The notes under the pieces: generated by a model
Seen by the model: the letters and a program-made list of their open reading frames with translations, nothing else
What the model was told of the DNA's origin: nothing
Databases searched by the model: none
Part shown: piece by piece, positions 1 through 10,564 of the stretch
Numbering within the stretch: position 1 is the stretch's first letter
How the letters are laid out: each line of letters opens with the position of its first letter
Position numbers and translations under genes: made by a program
NCBI RefSeq assembly: GCF_040215725.1
Contig: NZ_CP157967.1
Span: forward strand, 3,581,001-3,645,000
Direction of reading: 5' to 3'
Length of the DNA stretch: 64,000 bases
From: Rhizobium sp. ZPR4
Lineage (GTDB): Bacteria > Pseudomonadota > Alphaproteobacteria > Rhizobiales > Rhizobiaceae

Positions 1-114
1 CGACCCAATCCATTGTCGAGCCGGCTGAGCGAGGAAGAACTTTCGGCTCATGCTGCGCTGGTTGCCAAGCTCGGCGCGAAGGGCATCTGGTCCAAATACC
101 GCACGTCCGAATAA
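1..114 (+). CDS. dnaQ: DNA polymerase III epsilon subunit, C-terminal end only
   Basis: Only the last 37 codons and a TAA stop are present; the gene enters from the left edge. The visible tail has a Ser/Leu/Glu-rich helix (SRLSEEELSAHAAL) and ends WSKYRTSE. Epsilon subunits of rhizobia end in a similar helical tail, and dnaQ is the usual neighbour of secB there, facing it across a shared terminator as seen here. The 3'-5' exonuclease domain lies outside the window, so the call rests on this tail and the neighbourhood and is moderately sure. Confidence 0.6.
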   Translation, partial: RPNPLSSRLSEEELSAHAALVAKLGAKGIWSKYRTSE

Positions 115-136
115 GCTGTCATCTCAGGCAACCGCC

Positions 137-176
137 AAAAGAAAATGCCCGGACGTCGATCCGGGCATTTTCTTTT
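137..176. terminator. Bidirectional Rho-independent terminator between dnaQ and secB
   Basis: A perfect stem (AAAATGCCCGGA ... TCCGGGCATTTT) closes on a short GTCGA-type loop, with A-runs on the left and T-runs on the right. It can therefore end both dnaQ on the plus strand and secB on the minus strand, which converge here. Confidence 0.85.
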
Positions 177-197
177 CTAGAATGAAGATATTCAAGC

Positions 198-680
198 TTA
201 GTTCGGAACGGCCGAAACCTGAGCGCGAGCCTGTTCTTCGGCCATGCGCTGCGTGAACATCTGCGCGAAATCGATTGGATCGATCATCAGCGGCGGGAAG
301 CCGCCATTGCGCGTAACGTCGGCGATGATCTGGCGTGCGAAGGGGAACAGCAGGCGCGGGCACTCGATGAAGAGCAGCGGCAGCATGTGTTCCTGCGGGA
401 AACCGGTGACGCGGAAGACACCGCCATAGACCAGCTCGGTGTGGAAGAGAACGCGCTCGCCATCCTTGGCTTCGGCGCTCAGCGTCAGCACGACGTCGAA
501 ATCGGAGTCCGACAGCGGGTTGGCGTTGACGTTCACGTTGATATTGATGTCCGGAGCATTTTCCCGGGCCTGGAGCGAGCGCGGAGCACCCGGATTTTCG
601 AAGGAAAGATCCTTGGTGTACTGAGCAAGGATGCTGAGGCTCGGGGTGGCTGCGCCGTTGCCGTTGGTCTCGTTGGCCAT
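198..680 (-). CDS. secB: Protein-export chaperone SecB
   Basis: SecB is a cytosolic tetrameric chaperone that keeps preproteins unfolded and hands them to SecA for Sec export. The 160-residue product has family length, with the conserved core strands [10 protein letters not shown], the alternating [10 protein letters not shown] strand, [11 protein letters not shown], and the [20 protein letters not shown] segment that forms the substrate groove. The acidic tail contacts SecA in characterised homologues. It is followed by a terminator shared with dnaQ. The next gene (fxsA) is 95 bp upstream on the same strand. The call is certain on sequence. Confidence 0.97.
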   Translation of the reverse strand: MANETNGNGAATPSLSILAQYTKDLSFENPGAPRSLQARENAPDININVNVNANPLSDSDFDVVLTLSAEAKDGERVLFHTELVYGGVFRVTGFPQEHMLPLLFIECPRLLFPFARQIIADVTRNGGFPPLMIDPIDFAQMFTQRMAEEQARAQVSAVPN

Positions 681-775
681 GGGGGTGTCCTCTCACGTCT
701 CGATGGGTGTCGCCATCTAGCATTTAGAAAAGGGGCTTACAACCCTTATGGCGCCGGGGCTCCCGCAGCCGCTCT

Positions 776-1294
776 CTAGTCTTCCAGACGCTTTTGATCA
801 GACCAGGGCGAGTTGCGGTTCGGCTCGCGATGAAAATCGCCTTCATCGAGATCGACGACGTTTCCGGGTTTGTTCGGTCGACCTTGTGGCCCGGCACCCG
901 GACCTTGTCCACGGCGGAACGCCCGCGAATTGCCGACAACGACGATACGCTTGCGCAAGACCTGCCAGGCGAGGTCGCGTACGGCCGGGATGAAAAGCAG
1001 CAGGCCGATGATGTCGGAGATGAAGCCGGGCAGCATCAGGAAGACGGCGGCAACGACGATCATGGCGCCATGCACCATCTCGCGGCCGGGATCGCCGCCA
1101 TTGCGGCTTTCGGCCGAGATGCGCTGAAGAATACCGATGCCCTGGATCCTCAGAAGAGCGGCACCGAGCAGCACGCTGAGAATGACGAGCCCCAGCGTCG
1201 CCCAGACGCCGATCATCTTTCCAACCACGATGAATCCGGCAATCTCAGCCAGAGGCATCAGAAAAACGAAGATAGGAAGAAGTGATAGGCGCAT
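776..1294 (-). CDS. fxsA: FxsA family inner-membrane protein
   Basis: A 172-residue protein with three hydrophobic segments (about residues 5-25, 28-48 and 75-100), as in the FxsA family. E. coli FxsA, when over-produced, relieves exclusion of phage T7 by the F plasmid; its normal role is not known. The family core is visible as PLAEIAGFIVVGKMIGV and MLPGFISDIIGLLLFIP. The C-terminal ~45 residues are Gly/Pro/Arg-rich and probably disordered in the cytoplasm. It lies between secB (same strand) and the divergent Tim44-like gene, with a candidate promoter at 1348-1376. Confidence 0.9.
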   Translation of the reverse strand: MRLSLLPIFVFLMPLAEIAGFIVVGKMIGVWATLGLVILSVLLGAALLRIQGIGILQRISAESRNGGDPGREMVHGAMIVVAAVFLMLPGFISDIIGLLLFIPAVRDLAWQVLRKRIVVVGNSRAFRRGQGPGAGPQGRPNKPGNVVDLDEGDFHREPNRNSPWSDQKRLED

Positions 1295-1347
1295 GTTACG
1301 GTGGTCCTGAGAGCGGGTTTCTTCGCGTAAGCGTTGGTTTCTCGCGT

Positions 1348-1376
1348 ATAATAAAGAAACTGGTCCGCTATTTGAA
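1348..1376 (-). promoter_or_regulatory. Candidate sigma-70 type promoter for fxsA
   Basis: Read on the minus strand, TTCAAA (1376-1371) and TATTAT (1353-1348) are separated by exactly 17 bp, about 55 bp before the fxsA start. The -35 hexamer overlaps the -35 of the divergent Tim44-gene promoter. Inferred from hexamer match and spacing only. Confidence 0.4.
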
Positions 1377-1400
1377 TGATAGATCGATGCGGACTATATG
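1372..1400 (+). promoter_or_regulatory. Candidate sigma-70 type promoter for the Tim44-like gene operon
   Basis: TTGAAT (1372-1377) and TATATG (1395-1400) are separated by 17 bp, placing a start of transcription near 1407 and a short leader before the coding start at 1441. The -35 box overlaps that of the opposing fxsA promoter by five bases. Confidence 0.45.
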
Positions 1401-1440
1401 GGGATTGATCTTTTAATTTTAACGGTGGTTCCGATACGAG

Positions 1441-2142
1441 ATGGGTGCAAACGACTTTGTGACGATCTTTTTCCTGGTGGCGGCGGTGCTGATTTTCTTT
1501 CAGTTGCGCAGCGTCCTTGGCCGCCGCACGGGGAATGAGAAGCCGCCGCGCGATCTCTACGGTTCTGCTGATCCGGCCAATGGCACGACTGCACCGGACG
1601 CCGGCAAGGTGGTCACCCTGCCGCGTCGTGACGGGACCGAAGAGGAAGACCGTTTTGCTGCCATCGATGCCTTCACCCCGGCCGGCACACCACTCAATGA
1701 TTCGCTGCGCGAGGTGAGCAAAGTTGATCCTTCCTTCAACCCGAAGGAATTCGTCAATGGCGCGCGCATGGCCTATGAGATGATCGTCATGGCCTTTGCC
1801 GATGGTGATCGCAAGTCTCTGAAGGGGCTGCTGTCGCGCGAGGTCTACGAAGGCTTCGATGCCGCCATCGCCGATCGCGAAGCCAAGGGCGAAAAGGTCA
1901 AATCGACCTTCGTCGGCATCGACAAGGCCGATATCGTCACTGCCGAGGTGAAGGGAACGGATGCCCTGATCACCATGCGCATCGTCAGCCAGATGATTTC
2001 CGCCACCTACGACAAGGCGGATAAGCTGATCGATGGCGATGCCGAAGCCGTGGCTGAGGTCAGTGATCTCTGGACTTTCGCCCGCGACACGCGCTCGCGC
2101 GATCCGAACTGGAAACTCGTGGCGACCGAATCGGAACAATGA
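1441..2142 (+). CDS. Tim44/TimA-family inner-membrane protein
   Basis: A 233-residue protein with one N-terminal membrane segment (about residues 5-21, FVTIFFLVAAVLIFFQL), a polar linker (25-90), and a C-terminal Tim44-like domain (about 95-230). That domain carries NPKEFVNGARMAYEMIVMAFADGD, split here by function into an anchoring helix and the fold that in mitochondrial Tim44 docks the import motor. Bacterial homologues are inner-membrane proteins of poorly defined role, common in alphaproteobacteria. Its stop overlaps the mltA start (ATGA), so translation is probably coupled. Its position beside secB suggests envelope biogenesis, which is inference. Confidence 0.88.
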   Translation: MGANDFVTIFFLVAAVLIFFQLRSVLGRRTGNEKPPRDLYGSADPANGTTAPDAGKVVTLPRRDGTEEEDRFAAIDAFTPAGTPLNDSLREVSKVDPSFNPKEFVNGARMAYEMIVMAFADGDRKSLKGLLSREVYEGFDAAIADREAKGEKVKSTFVGIDKADIVTAEVKGTDALITMRIVSQMISATYDKADKLIDGDAEAVAEVSDLWTFARDTRSRDPNWKLVATESEQ

Positions 2143-3257
2143 CGAGCCCATCGCAGGAATTCAGGCTGGAGCCGGCAACCTTCGCCGATTTGAAGGGCTG
2201 GGAGGAGGACGATCCTTCCAGCCTTTTTCGCGCGATGAAGGACTGTCGGAGCCATATCCGCGATGTGAAGCCCTATCGCACCGGCGCTGCTGGGCTGACA
2301 GCCGATGATCTCCTGGCGCTTCTCGATGCGGCAGAAGGGAAAGAACCTGGCGATGCAGCCGAAGCCAGAGCCTTCTTCGAGGAGCACTGCCAGCCCTTCT
2401 TCATTCGCCGCGATGGCGGCGCGACCGGTTTCGTGACCGCCTTCTTTGAGCCGGAAATCGAAGTGTCGGCCGAGCCAAGCGAAACCTACCGCTATCCTTT
2501 TTATCGTCGGCCGGATGATCTGATCGATCTCGACGACAGCAATCGGCCGGAGGATATCGATCCTTCCTACATGTTCGGCAGGCGTCAGGCTGGTTCGATT
2601 TCCACCTATCCTGATCGTGGCGAAATCGATCGCGGCTATCTCGATGGCAAAGAGCTGGAGATCGCCTGGGCGAAATCCAAGGTCGACGTCTTCTTCGTAC
2701 ATGTGCAGGGAGCGGCGCGTCTGCGCTATCCAGATGGGCGTCTCGGCCGTATCACCTATGCTGCCAAGGCCGGTCATCCCTTCTCGGCCGTCGGGCGCCT
2801 GCTCATAGACCGCGGCCTGCTGGACCGCGCGACGATCTCCATGCAGACGATCCGTGACTGGCTCTACGCCCACCCGGATCAGGTCGATGAAATTCTCTCG
2901 CACAATCGATCCTATATCTTCTTCCGCGAGGCCGAAGTCAGCGATCCCGCTCTCGGACCGATCGCGGCAGCCAAGGTGCCGCTGCTGGCGGGCCGTTCCC
3001 TTGCGGTCGATCGGCTGATCCATACCTTCGGTTTTCCCTTCTTCATCCGTTCGGAAAGCCTGACGCATCTCGATGCCGGCAAGCCTTTCGCGCGGCTGAT
3101 GCTGGCGCTCGATACGGGCTCGGCGATCGTCGGGCCGGCACGTGGCGATATCTTTACCGGCTCCGGCTACGATGCAGGCGAGCTCGCCGGTACCGTGCGC
3201 AACGACGCCGATTTTTATATACTCATTCCGAAGGCGGCGGCGCAGAGGTTCGGCTGA
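2139..3257 (+). CDS. mltA: Membrane-bound lytic murein transglycosylase A (MltA family)
   Basis: MltA enzymes cleave peptidoglycan glycan strands, leaving 1,6-anhydroMurNAc ends. The 372-residue product has the MltA domain (about 80-240, with VTAFFEPEIEVSAEPSETY) and the C-terminal 3D domain. The latter contains DTGSAIVGPARGDIFTGSG, whose aspartates near 325 and 337 match the catalytic region. No signal peptide or lipobox is visible at the called start (MTSPSQEFRLEP), and no earlier in-frame start codon gives one, which is odd for a periplasmic enzyme. The start overlaps the upstream stop by 4 bp; the stop overlaps the next start by 1 bp. Confidence 0.93.
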   Translation: MTSPSQEFRLEPATFADLKGWEEDDPSSLFRAMKDCRSHIRDVKPYRTGAAGLTADDLLALLDAAEGKEPGDAAEARAFFEEHCQPFFIRRDGGATGFVTAFFEPEIEVSAEPSETYRYPFYRRPDDLIDLDDSNRPEDIDPSYMFGRRQAGSISTYPDRGEIDRGYLDGKELEIAWAKSKVDVFFVHVQGAARLRYPDGRLGRITYAAKAGHPFSAVGRLLIDRGLLDRATISMQTIRDWLYAHPDQVDEILSHNRSYIFFREAEVSDPALGPIAAAKVPLLAGRSLAVDRLIHTFGFPFFIRSESLTHLDAGKPFARLMLALDTGSAIVGPARGDIFTGSGYDAGELAGTVRNDADFYILIPKAAAQRFG

Positions 3258-3841
3258 TGGCCCCGGAACGGAAGGACAAGGAACGAAAGCTCAGCGCGGA
3301 GGACCGTATCCTTTGGGGTAAGGTCGCCAAGAGCACGCGTCCCATGCCGGGCCGCATGGCCGACATCGAGGCTTTCGAGGCGGCCTTGCAAGCCGAAGCC
3401 GAAAGCGAGGAAACTGCCCGCGCCGCAAAGGCAAAGCCGGCGCCTGTATCTACAGAAGCGCCGGAAGTTTCAACGCCCATAAAGCAGCCCGGCGGCCGCC
3501 ATCATCCGCTCGAGCGTCCCGTCAAGCGCAAGATCGCGAGGGGTCATCTGGCGCTCGAAGCCCGGATCGACCTTCACGGCCTGATCCAGAGCGAGGCCCA
3601 CGGTATGCTCCTGGATTTCCTGCTGCGTGCCCATAGCCGCGGTCTGCGCCATGTGCTCGTCATTACCGGCAAGGGCAGCTCGATGGGCAGCGAGGGGGCG
3701 CTGAAGCGGGCCGTGCCGCTCTGGTTCTCCAAGCCGGAATTCCGTTTTCTGATTTCCTCCTATGAGACTGCGGCGCAGCATCACGGCGGTGAGGGCGCTC
3801 TCTATATCCGCCTGTCGCGCCTGAAGGGGGAGAGGCTTTGA
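3257..3841 (+). CDS. Smr (MutS2 C-terminal-like) domain protein
   Basis: A 194-residue protein with a charged, Ala/Glu-rich N-terminal region (1-95) and a single Smr domain (about 100-192). The domain shows the two family signatures: RIDLHG (residues 103-108) and VLVITGKG (133-140). Smr domains are nucleic-acid nucleases or nicking modules; stand-alone alphaproteobacterial members have no established substrate. The start overlaps the mltA stop (TGATG) and the stop overlaps the TTG start of the next gene, so it is the third member of a translationally coupled run. Confidence 0.9.
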   Translation: MAPERKDKERKLSAEDRILWGKVAKSTRPMPGRMADIEAFEAALQAEAESEETARAAKAKPAPVSTEAPEVSTPIKQPGGRHHPLERPVKRKIARGHLALEARIDLHGLIQSEAHGMLLDFLLRAHSRGLRHVLVITGKGSSMGSEGALKRAVPLWFSKPEFRFLISSYETAAQHHGGEGALYIRLSRLKGERL

Positions 3842-4203
3842 CCCCGTTCGGCGAAGCGGTGCGAAAGTTGAGGTTGCGCAAGGGCGTCTCGCAAAAGCAG
3901 ATGGCCGCCGCGCTCAATGTGACTCCGGCTTATTTATCCGCCTTAGAACACGGAAAGCGTGGCCTTCCGACTTTCGATCTCTTGCAGCGCATCGCCGGCT
4001 ATTTCAACATCATCTGGGACGAAGCCGAGGAATTGTTCCTGCTGGCGCGGTTTTCCGACCCGCGCGTCGTCGTTGATACCTCCGGGCTTTCGCCTGAATA
4101 TACGGCCTTCGTCAACCACTTGGCCGGCAAGATCCGCAGCCTTGACGCGGCGACGATCCGTGAACTGTCAAAGGTTCTGGAAAATGCCGGAAAAACCGGC
4201 TGA
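3838..4203 (+). CDS. Xre-family helix-turn-helix regulator
   Basis: A 121-residue protein starting at TTG (3838), overlapping the previous stop by 4 bp. An Xre/Cro-type HTH lies at about residues 5-62, with recognition-helix pattern VSQKQMAAALNVTPAYLSALE. That pattern is followed by a helical region without a recognised effector domain. The size and position, last before gyrB in a compact operon, recur in rhizobia. It may regulate the operon or gyrB, but no operator is evident. Its target is unknown. Confidence 0.85.
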   Translation: MTPFGEAVRKLRLRKGVSQKQMAAALNVTPAYLSALEHGKRGLPTFDLLQRIAGYFNIIWDEAEELFLLARFSDPRVVVDTSGLSPEYTAFVNHLAGKIRSLDAATIRELSKVLENAGKTG

Positions 4204-4250
4204 AAAGCGCCTTAATCCCCTGTTTTATACCTGATTTCGGGGCCTTCCGT

Positions 4251-4280
4251 TTGGAACTTCAGGGTGAAACATCCTATATT
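4251..4280 (+). promoter_or_regulatory. Probable gyrB promoter
   Basis: TTGGAA (4251-4256) and TATATT (4275-4280) are separated by 18 bp, giving transcription from about 4287 and a ~65-nt leader before the gyrB start at 4352. The intergenic region upstream is otherwise featureless. Confidence 0.55.
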
Positions 4281-4309
4281 CAGGCTAGGAAAAACCGCTG
4301 ATTCGTTAG

Positions 4310-6781
<2,472 letters not shown>

Positions 6782-6798
6782 TCGCCTGCTTCAGACAC

Positions 6799-6839
6799 AA
6801 AAAAGCCCGCCGCGAACATTCTGGCGGGCTTTTTCTTTT
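6799..6839. terminator. Bidirectional terminator between gyrB and the nitroreductase gene
   Basis: AAAAAAGCCCGCC and GGCGGGCTTTTT form a perfect stem around an ~11-nt loop. A-runs and T-runs flank it, so it serves both converging genes. Confidence 0.85.
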
Positions 6840-6846
6840 CTATCAA

Positions 6847-7446
6847 TTACTTGGCGATGAAGGTGCCGTTGAAGGCAAGCCCGGAAAGCGGATTGCGCTG
6901 GCTCGGCACCTCGCGCTCGCGCAACTTTTCCGGCAGCTGGTTCTTGTCGCCGATCTTGCCGATCGCGACAGCCGCCTCGACGCGGAAGCCTTCGGGAATA
7001 CCGAGAACCTCATAAGATTTTTCGACATGGAAGCCGGTCATCCCATGCGCTTCATAGCCGGCTAGATGTGCCTGGATTGCCAGAAAGCCCCAGGCCGTAC
7101 CCGCGTCGAAGGAGTGGCTGTAGCTGGGCTTCTGTTCGGCCGAGCCGAGCTCGCCACTGTGGGTACGGGAAATGACGAAAAGCAGCGCGGCAGCGGATTT
7201 CACCCAGCCCTGATTGAACTCCACGAGGACGCTCAGGAACCGGTCCCAATGCTCCGAGCCACGCAGAGTGTAGAGGAAGCGCCAGGGCTGCAGGTTCGAG
7301 GCGGAAGGCGCCCAATGCGCCGCTTCCAGAATGGTCAGCAGGTCTTGTTCCGGCATGGTCTCGTTGGAAAAGGCACGCGGCGACCAGCGGTCGAGAAAGA
7401 GCTTGTCGATCGGATATTGGGATTCGCGGCTGTTGCTTGATGTCAT
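6847..7446 (-). CDS. Nitroreductase-family flavoprotein
   Basis: A 199-residue FMN-dependent oxidoreductase of the nitroreductase superfamily. The FMN phosphate/ribityl motif RWSPRAFSN is near residue 20, APSASNLQPWRFL lies at about 46-58, and the C-terminal substrate/FMN segment is AAVAIGKIGD. Family members reduce nitroaromatics, quinones or flavins with NAD(P)H; the true substrate cannot be read here. An upstream ATG at 7470 would add eight residues. ATG 7446 was chosen because AAGAAAGAAG precedes it at a suitable distance. It converges on gyrB. Confidence 0.88.
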   Translation of the reverse strand: MTSSNSRESQYPIDKLFLDRWSPRAFSNETMPEQDLLTILEAAHWAPSASNLQPWRFLYTLRGSEHWDRFLSVLVEFNQGWVKSAAALLFVISRTHSGELGSAEQKPSYSHSFDAGTAWGFLAIQAHLAGYEAHGMTGFHVEKSYEVLGIPEGFRVEAAVAIGKIGDKNQLPEKLREREVPSQRNPLSGLAFNGTFIAK

Positions 7447-7525
7447 GAGGGCTTCTTTCTTAGAGAGCATCTGCCGCGGGCGGTCGAAACTGGCCGTTGG
7501 CTGGTTATAAATAGAGGATGAGAAC

Positions 7526-7816
7526 TTAAACTCGAGCCGCCCAGCTCACGTCGAGCTCCTCGCGGAAGGCGAAGCGCTTGAGGTGGTCGGCAACGACGTT
7601 CTGCATGCGCTCGAGGTCTTCGGGCTTCTCGACCGTCAGCGTCATGACGAGGTTGCCGCGTTCGGCTGCCAGGTCGAGGACGTTTTCCGGGCTGAACGGC
7701 ACTTTGCCCGCAGCCGCATCGAATTCCACGCTGAAGCGATGGCTCCAGTGCTTGCAGAGCTGCTGGAGATAGCGGCTGGCATGCTCGGTTCTGACGTTGG
7801 AAACGGATGTCGCCAT
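7526..7816 (-). CDS. DUF2218 domain protein
   Basis: A 96-residue soluble protein that matches the DUF2218 family in length and pattern (EHASRYLQQLCKHWSHRF near the start; RMQNVVADHLKRFAFREEL near the end). Members are often found near iron-uptake or redox genes, but the function is not established. It sits between a nitroreductase (same strand) and a divergent glutathionyl-hydroquinone reductase, so a stress or redox role is plausible by context only. Confidence 0.85.
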   Translation of the reverse strand: MATSVSNVRTEHASRYLQQLCKHWSHRFSVEFDAAAGKVPFSPENVLDLAAERGNLVMTLTVEKPEDLERMQNVVADHLKRFAFREELDVSWAARV

Positions 7817-7978
7817 GGGATTTCTCCAATAAACCTGATCGCAAAACGCACGATTTCATACATAGAGCCATCCGCATTCGCCAGGTAGACAGTCTGTTTC
7901 AAGTTTGCGTTATTCCAGTGAAATTCTGTTCCGCTATGCTGAGGGTCGATAGGAACGCGTGCGAGCGGAGACAAAGCC

Positions 7979-8932
7979 TTGCTGGTAAATGGAAAATGGA
8001 CTGAGGAGTGGCAGCCGGTCCAGGCCAAGGATGAAAAGGGCGGTTTCGTTCGCCAGGTTTCAAGCTTCCGCAACTGGGTGACGCCGGACGGGAAGCCGGG
8101 GCCGACGGGCGAGGGCGGTTTCGCGGCGGAAGCCGGCCGCTATCATCTCTACGTCGCGCTGATCTGCCCCTGGGCATCGCGCACCCTGATCGGCCGGAAG
8201 CTGAAGCGCCTCGAGGATGTCATTTCCGTTTCCGTTGTCGAACCCATGCTCTCCAAGCAGGGCTGGCAGTTTGGCGAATATCCGGGCGCCACGAACGATC
8301 CGATAAACGGCGCCGTCTACATGCACGAGATCTATACGAAGGCCGATCCGGCCTTCACCGGCCGCGCCACGGTTCCGGTCCTTTGGGACAAGCGCACCGG
8401 CACGATCGTCAACAACGAGTCATCCGATATCCTGCGCATGCTGAATGGCGGCTTCGGTGATCTCGCCCGCAATGACATCGATCTTTATCCGGCCGGCAAG
8501 CGGGAAGAGATCGAAGCTTTCAATGCCCGGATCTACCCGGCCCTCAACAATGGCGTCTATCGCACCGGCTTCGCCACGACGCAGATTGCCTATGAAGAGG
8601 CCTTCAGCGAGGTGTTCGACTGCCTCGATCAGATCGAGACCGAGCTGGAGGGCAGAGACTTCCTTTTCGCCGATCATCCCACAGAAAGCGACATCAGGCT
8701 GTTCGTCACCCTTGTCCGTTTCGATGTCGCCTATCACGGCCTCTTCAAATGCAATCTGCGTCGGCTGTCCGACTATGCCAATCTCCAGTCCTTCTGCCGC
8801 CGAATGCTCGATTGGCCCGGTGTTGCCGAAACCGTGAACTTCGATCATATCAAGCGCGGTTACTACTCGATCGCATCTCTCAATCCGAGCGGGATCGTGC
8901 CACTCGGGCCGGCGTTGGACGAGCTGTTCTGA
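7979..8932 (+). CDS. Glutathionyl-hydroquinone reductase (Xi-class glutathione transferase)
   Basis: A 317-residue homologue of E. coli YqjG / yeast Ecm4, which use glutathione to reduce glutathionyl-(hydro)quinones. The N-terminal thioredoxin-like domain carries the catalytic Cys63 in LICPWASR. This is the same residue number as the known catalytic Cys of YqjG. The GST C-terminal helical domain follows (from about 170), with ATVPVLWDK and NNESSDILRM forming the glutathione site. The start is TTG at 7979 with GGAG 8 bases upstream. The DUF2218 gene is divergent from it. Confidence 0.93.
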   Translation: MLVNGKWTEEWQPVQAKDEKGGFVRQVSSFRNWVTPDGKPGPTGEGGFAAEAGRYHLYVALICPWASRTLIGRKLKRLEDVISVSVVEPMLSKQGWQFGEYPGATNDPINGAVYMHEIYTKADPAFTGRATVPVLWDKRTGTIVNNESSDILRMLNGGFGDLARNDIDLYPAGKREEIEAFNARIYPALNNGVYRTGFATTQIAYEEAFSEVFDCLDQIETELEGRDFLFADHPTESDIRLFVTLVRFDVAYHGLFKCNLRRLSDYANLQSFCRRMLDWPGVAETVNFDHIKRGYYSIASLNPSGIVPLGPALDELF

Positions 8933-8996
8933 TACTCGACCGCCTTCGAAAAGCGGTCTAAGGTCCGCCCCGTTCGATGGATCAGGGAGGACCGTC

Positions 8997-10415
8997 ATGA
9001 ATTGGGAAGAGTTCCGGCAGTGGTCGGAGAAGGCGGCGCATTGGGGCGCGGATTATCGCGCGTCGCTTCGTGACAGGCCGGTCCGGGCGAAGATGGCGCC
9101 GGGTGAGATATCAGCACATATCGCCGATTCCCCGCCGGTAACAGGCGAAGCGATGGAGGATATCTTCAGGGATTTTGAGGATATCCTCGTTCCCGGCATG
9201 ACGCACTGGCAACATCCGCGCTTCTTTGCCTATTTCCCCGCCAATGCCGCCCCGGTCTCGGTCGTGGCCGAATATCTGGTCAGCGCCATCGCTGCGCAAT
9301 GCATGCTCTGGCAGACTTCGCCCTCCGCCACCGAGCTTGAAACGAAGGTCGTCGACTGGCTGCGCCAGGCACTCGGCCTGCCGGAAACCTTCACCGGCGT
9401 CATTCAGGATTCCGCGTCGACCGCGACTCTCGCCGCCGTTCTTGTCATGCGCGAGAGAGCGCTGAACTGGCAGGGCAACAGGAGCGGGCTCGCCGGCAAC
9501 AAGGCGGTGCGCATCTACTCCACCGATCAGGTTCACACGTCGATCGACCGCGCCATCTGGATTGCCGGCGTCGGCGAAGAAAATCTGGTGCGCATACCCT
9601 CTGGCGGTCCCAACAAAGCCATGGATCCGAAGGCTCTAGCCGCGGCGATCGAGCGCGATCTTGCTGCCGGGCTGCTGCCGGCCGGCGTCATTGCCTGCGT
9701 CGGCGGTACCAGCGTCGGCGCCTGCGACGATATCGCCGCCGTCGTCGAAGTGGCGCATGCGCACGGGCTCTATGTGCATGTCGATGCCGCTTGGGCGGGT
9801 TCGGCAATGATTTGCCCCGAATTCCGCACCCTGTGGCACGGCGTCGAGCAGGCCGATTCCATTGTCTTCAACCCCCATAAGTGGCTTGGCGCGCAATTCG
9901 ATTGTTCCGTCCAGTTCGTGCGCGAGCCGGAGACGCTGGTCCGCACGCTGGCGATACAGCCGGAATATCTGCGCACCCACGGCCATGACGGCATCATCAA
10001 CTATTCGGAATGGTCGGTGCCGCTCGGCCGTCGCTTCCGCGCGCTGAAACTCTGGTTCCTGCTGCGCTATCACGGCCTGGAAGGTTTGCGCACGATGATC
10101 CGCAACCATGTTTCCTGGTCACAGAATCTGGCCAGGCGTCTTGCGGCGGAGCCGGATTTTGAAATCGTCACCGAGCCGTTCCTGTCGCTGTTTTCCTTCG
10201 ATCACAAGGCGCCCGAGGGCGTCAATCAGGAAAGCCACACGCAGCGCCTGTTGAACGCAATCAACAATGACGGGCGCATCTACCTGACGCAGACCCGCGT
10301 TTCCGGTCGGCTGGTCATTCGCTTTCAGGCCGGCCAGTTCGAGGCAACAGCTGACGATATCGATACGGCTTTCGACGTCATCGTCGAAATCGCGAGATCA
10401 TTATCCCCGGCTTAG
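8997..10415 (+). CDS. PLP-dependent group II amino-acid decarboxylase
   Basis: A 472-residue fold-type I enzyme of the aromatic-L-amino-acid decarboxylase family. The PLP lysine lies in FNPHKWLG, and the PLP ring/aspartate motif is HVDAAWAGSA. The N-terminal THWQHPRFFAYFPANA is also characteristic of aromatic amino-acid decarboxylases. It is probably a cytosolic homodimer making an aryl- or alkylamine and CO2; the substrate is not deducible. The start has a strong GGGAGG site. It stands alone with no transporter or regulator beside it, so its pathway is unclear. Confidence 0.92.
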   Translation: MNWEEFRQWSEKAAHWGADYRASLRDRPVRAKMAPGEISAHIADSPPVTGEAMEDIFRDFEDILVPGMTHWQHPRFFAYFPANAAPVSVVAEYLVSAIAAQCMLWQTSPSATELETKVVDWLRQALGLPETFTGVIQDSASTATLAAVLVMRERALNWQGNRSGLAGNKAVRIYSTDQVHTSIDRAIWIAGVGEENLVRIPSGGPNKAMDPKALAAAIERDLAAGLLPAGVIACVGGTSVGACDDIAAVVEVAHAHGLYVHVDAAWAGSAMICPEFRTLWHGVEQADSIVFNPHKWLGAQFDCSVQFVREPETLVRTLAIQPEYLRTHGHDGIINYSEWSVPLGRRFRALKLWFLLRYHGLEGLRTMIRNHVSWSQNLARRLAAEPDFEIVTEPFLSLFSFDHKAPEGVNQESHTQRLLNAINNDGRIYLTQTRVSGRLVIRFQAGQFEATADDIDTAFDVIVEIARSLSPA

Positions 10416-10564
10416 AAAAGCTGTTTTTCCAGCACGGAGGGCCAAGCCATGCTAGGCTCTCCAAAATCGATTGGTGACACTGGTGAATAATTCGTTCATA
10501 TATGGTGTCAGCAATTTTGTCCTAGAAGCAATCTCCTCTTTGAAAATGCAGGGAAGGAAAATCC

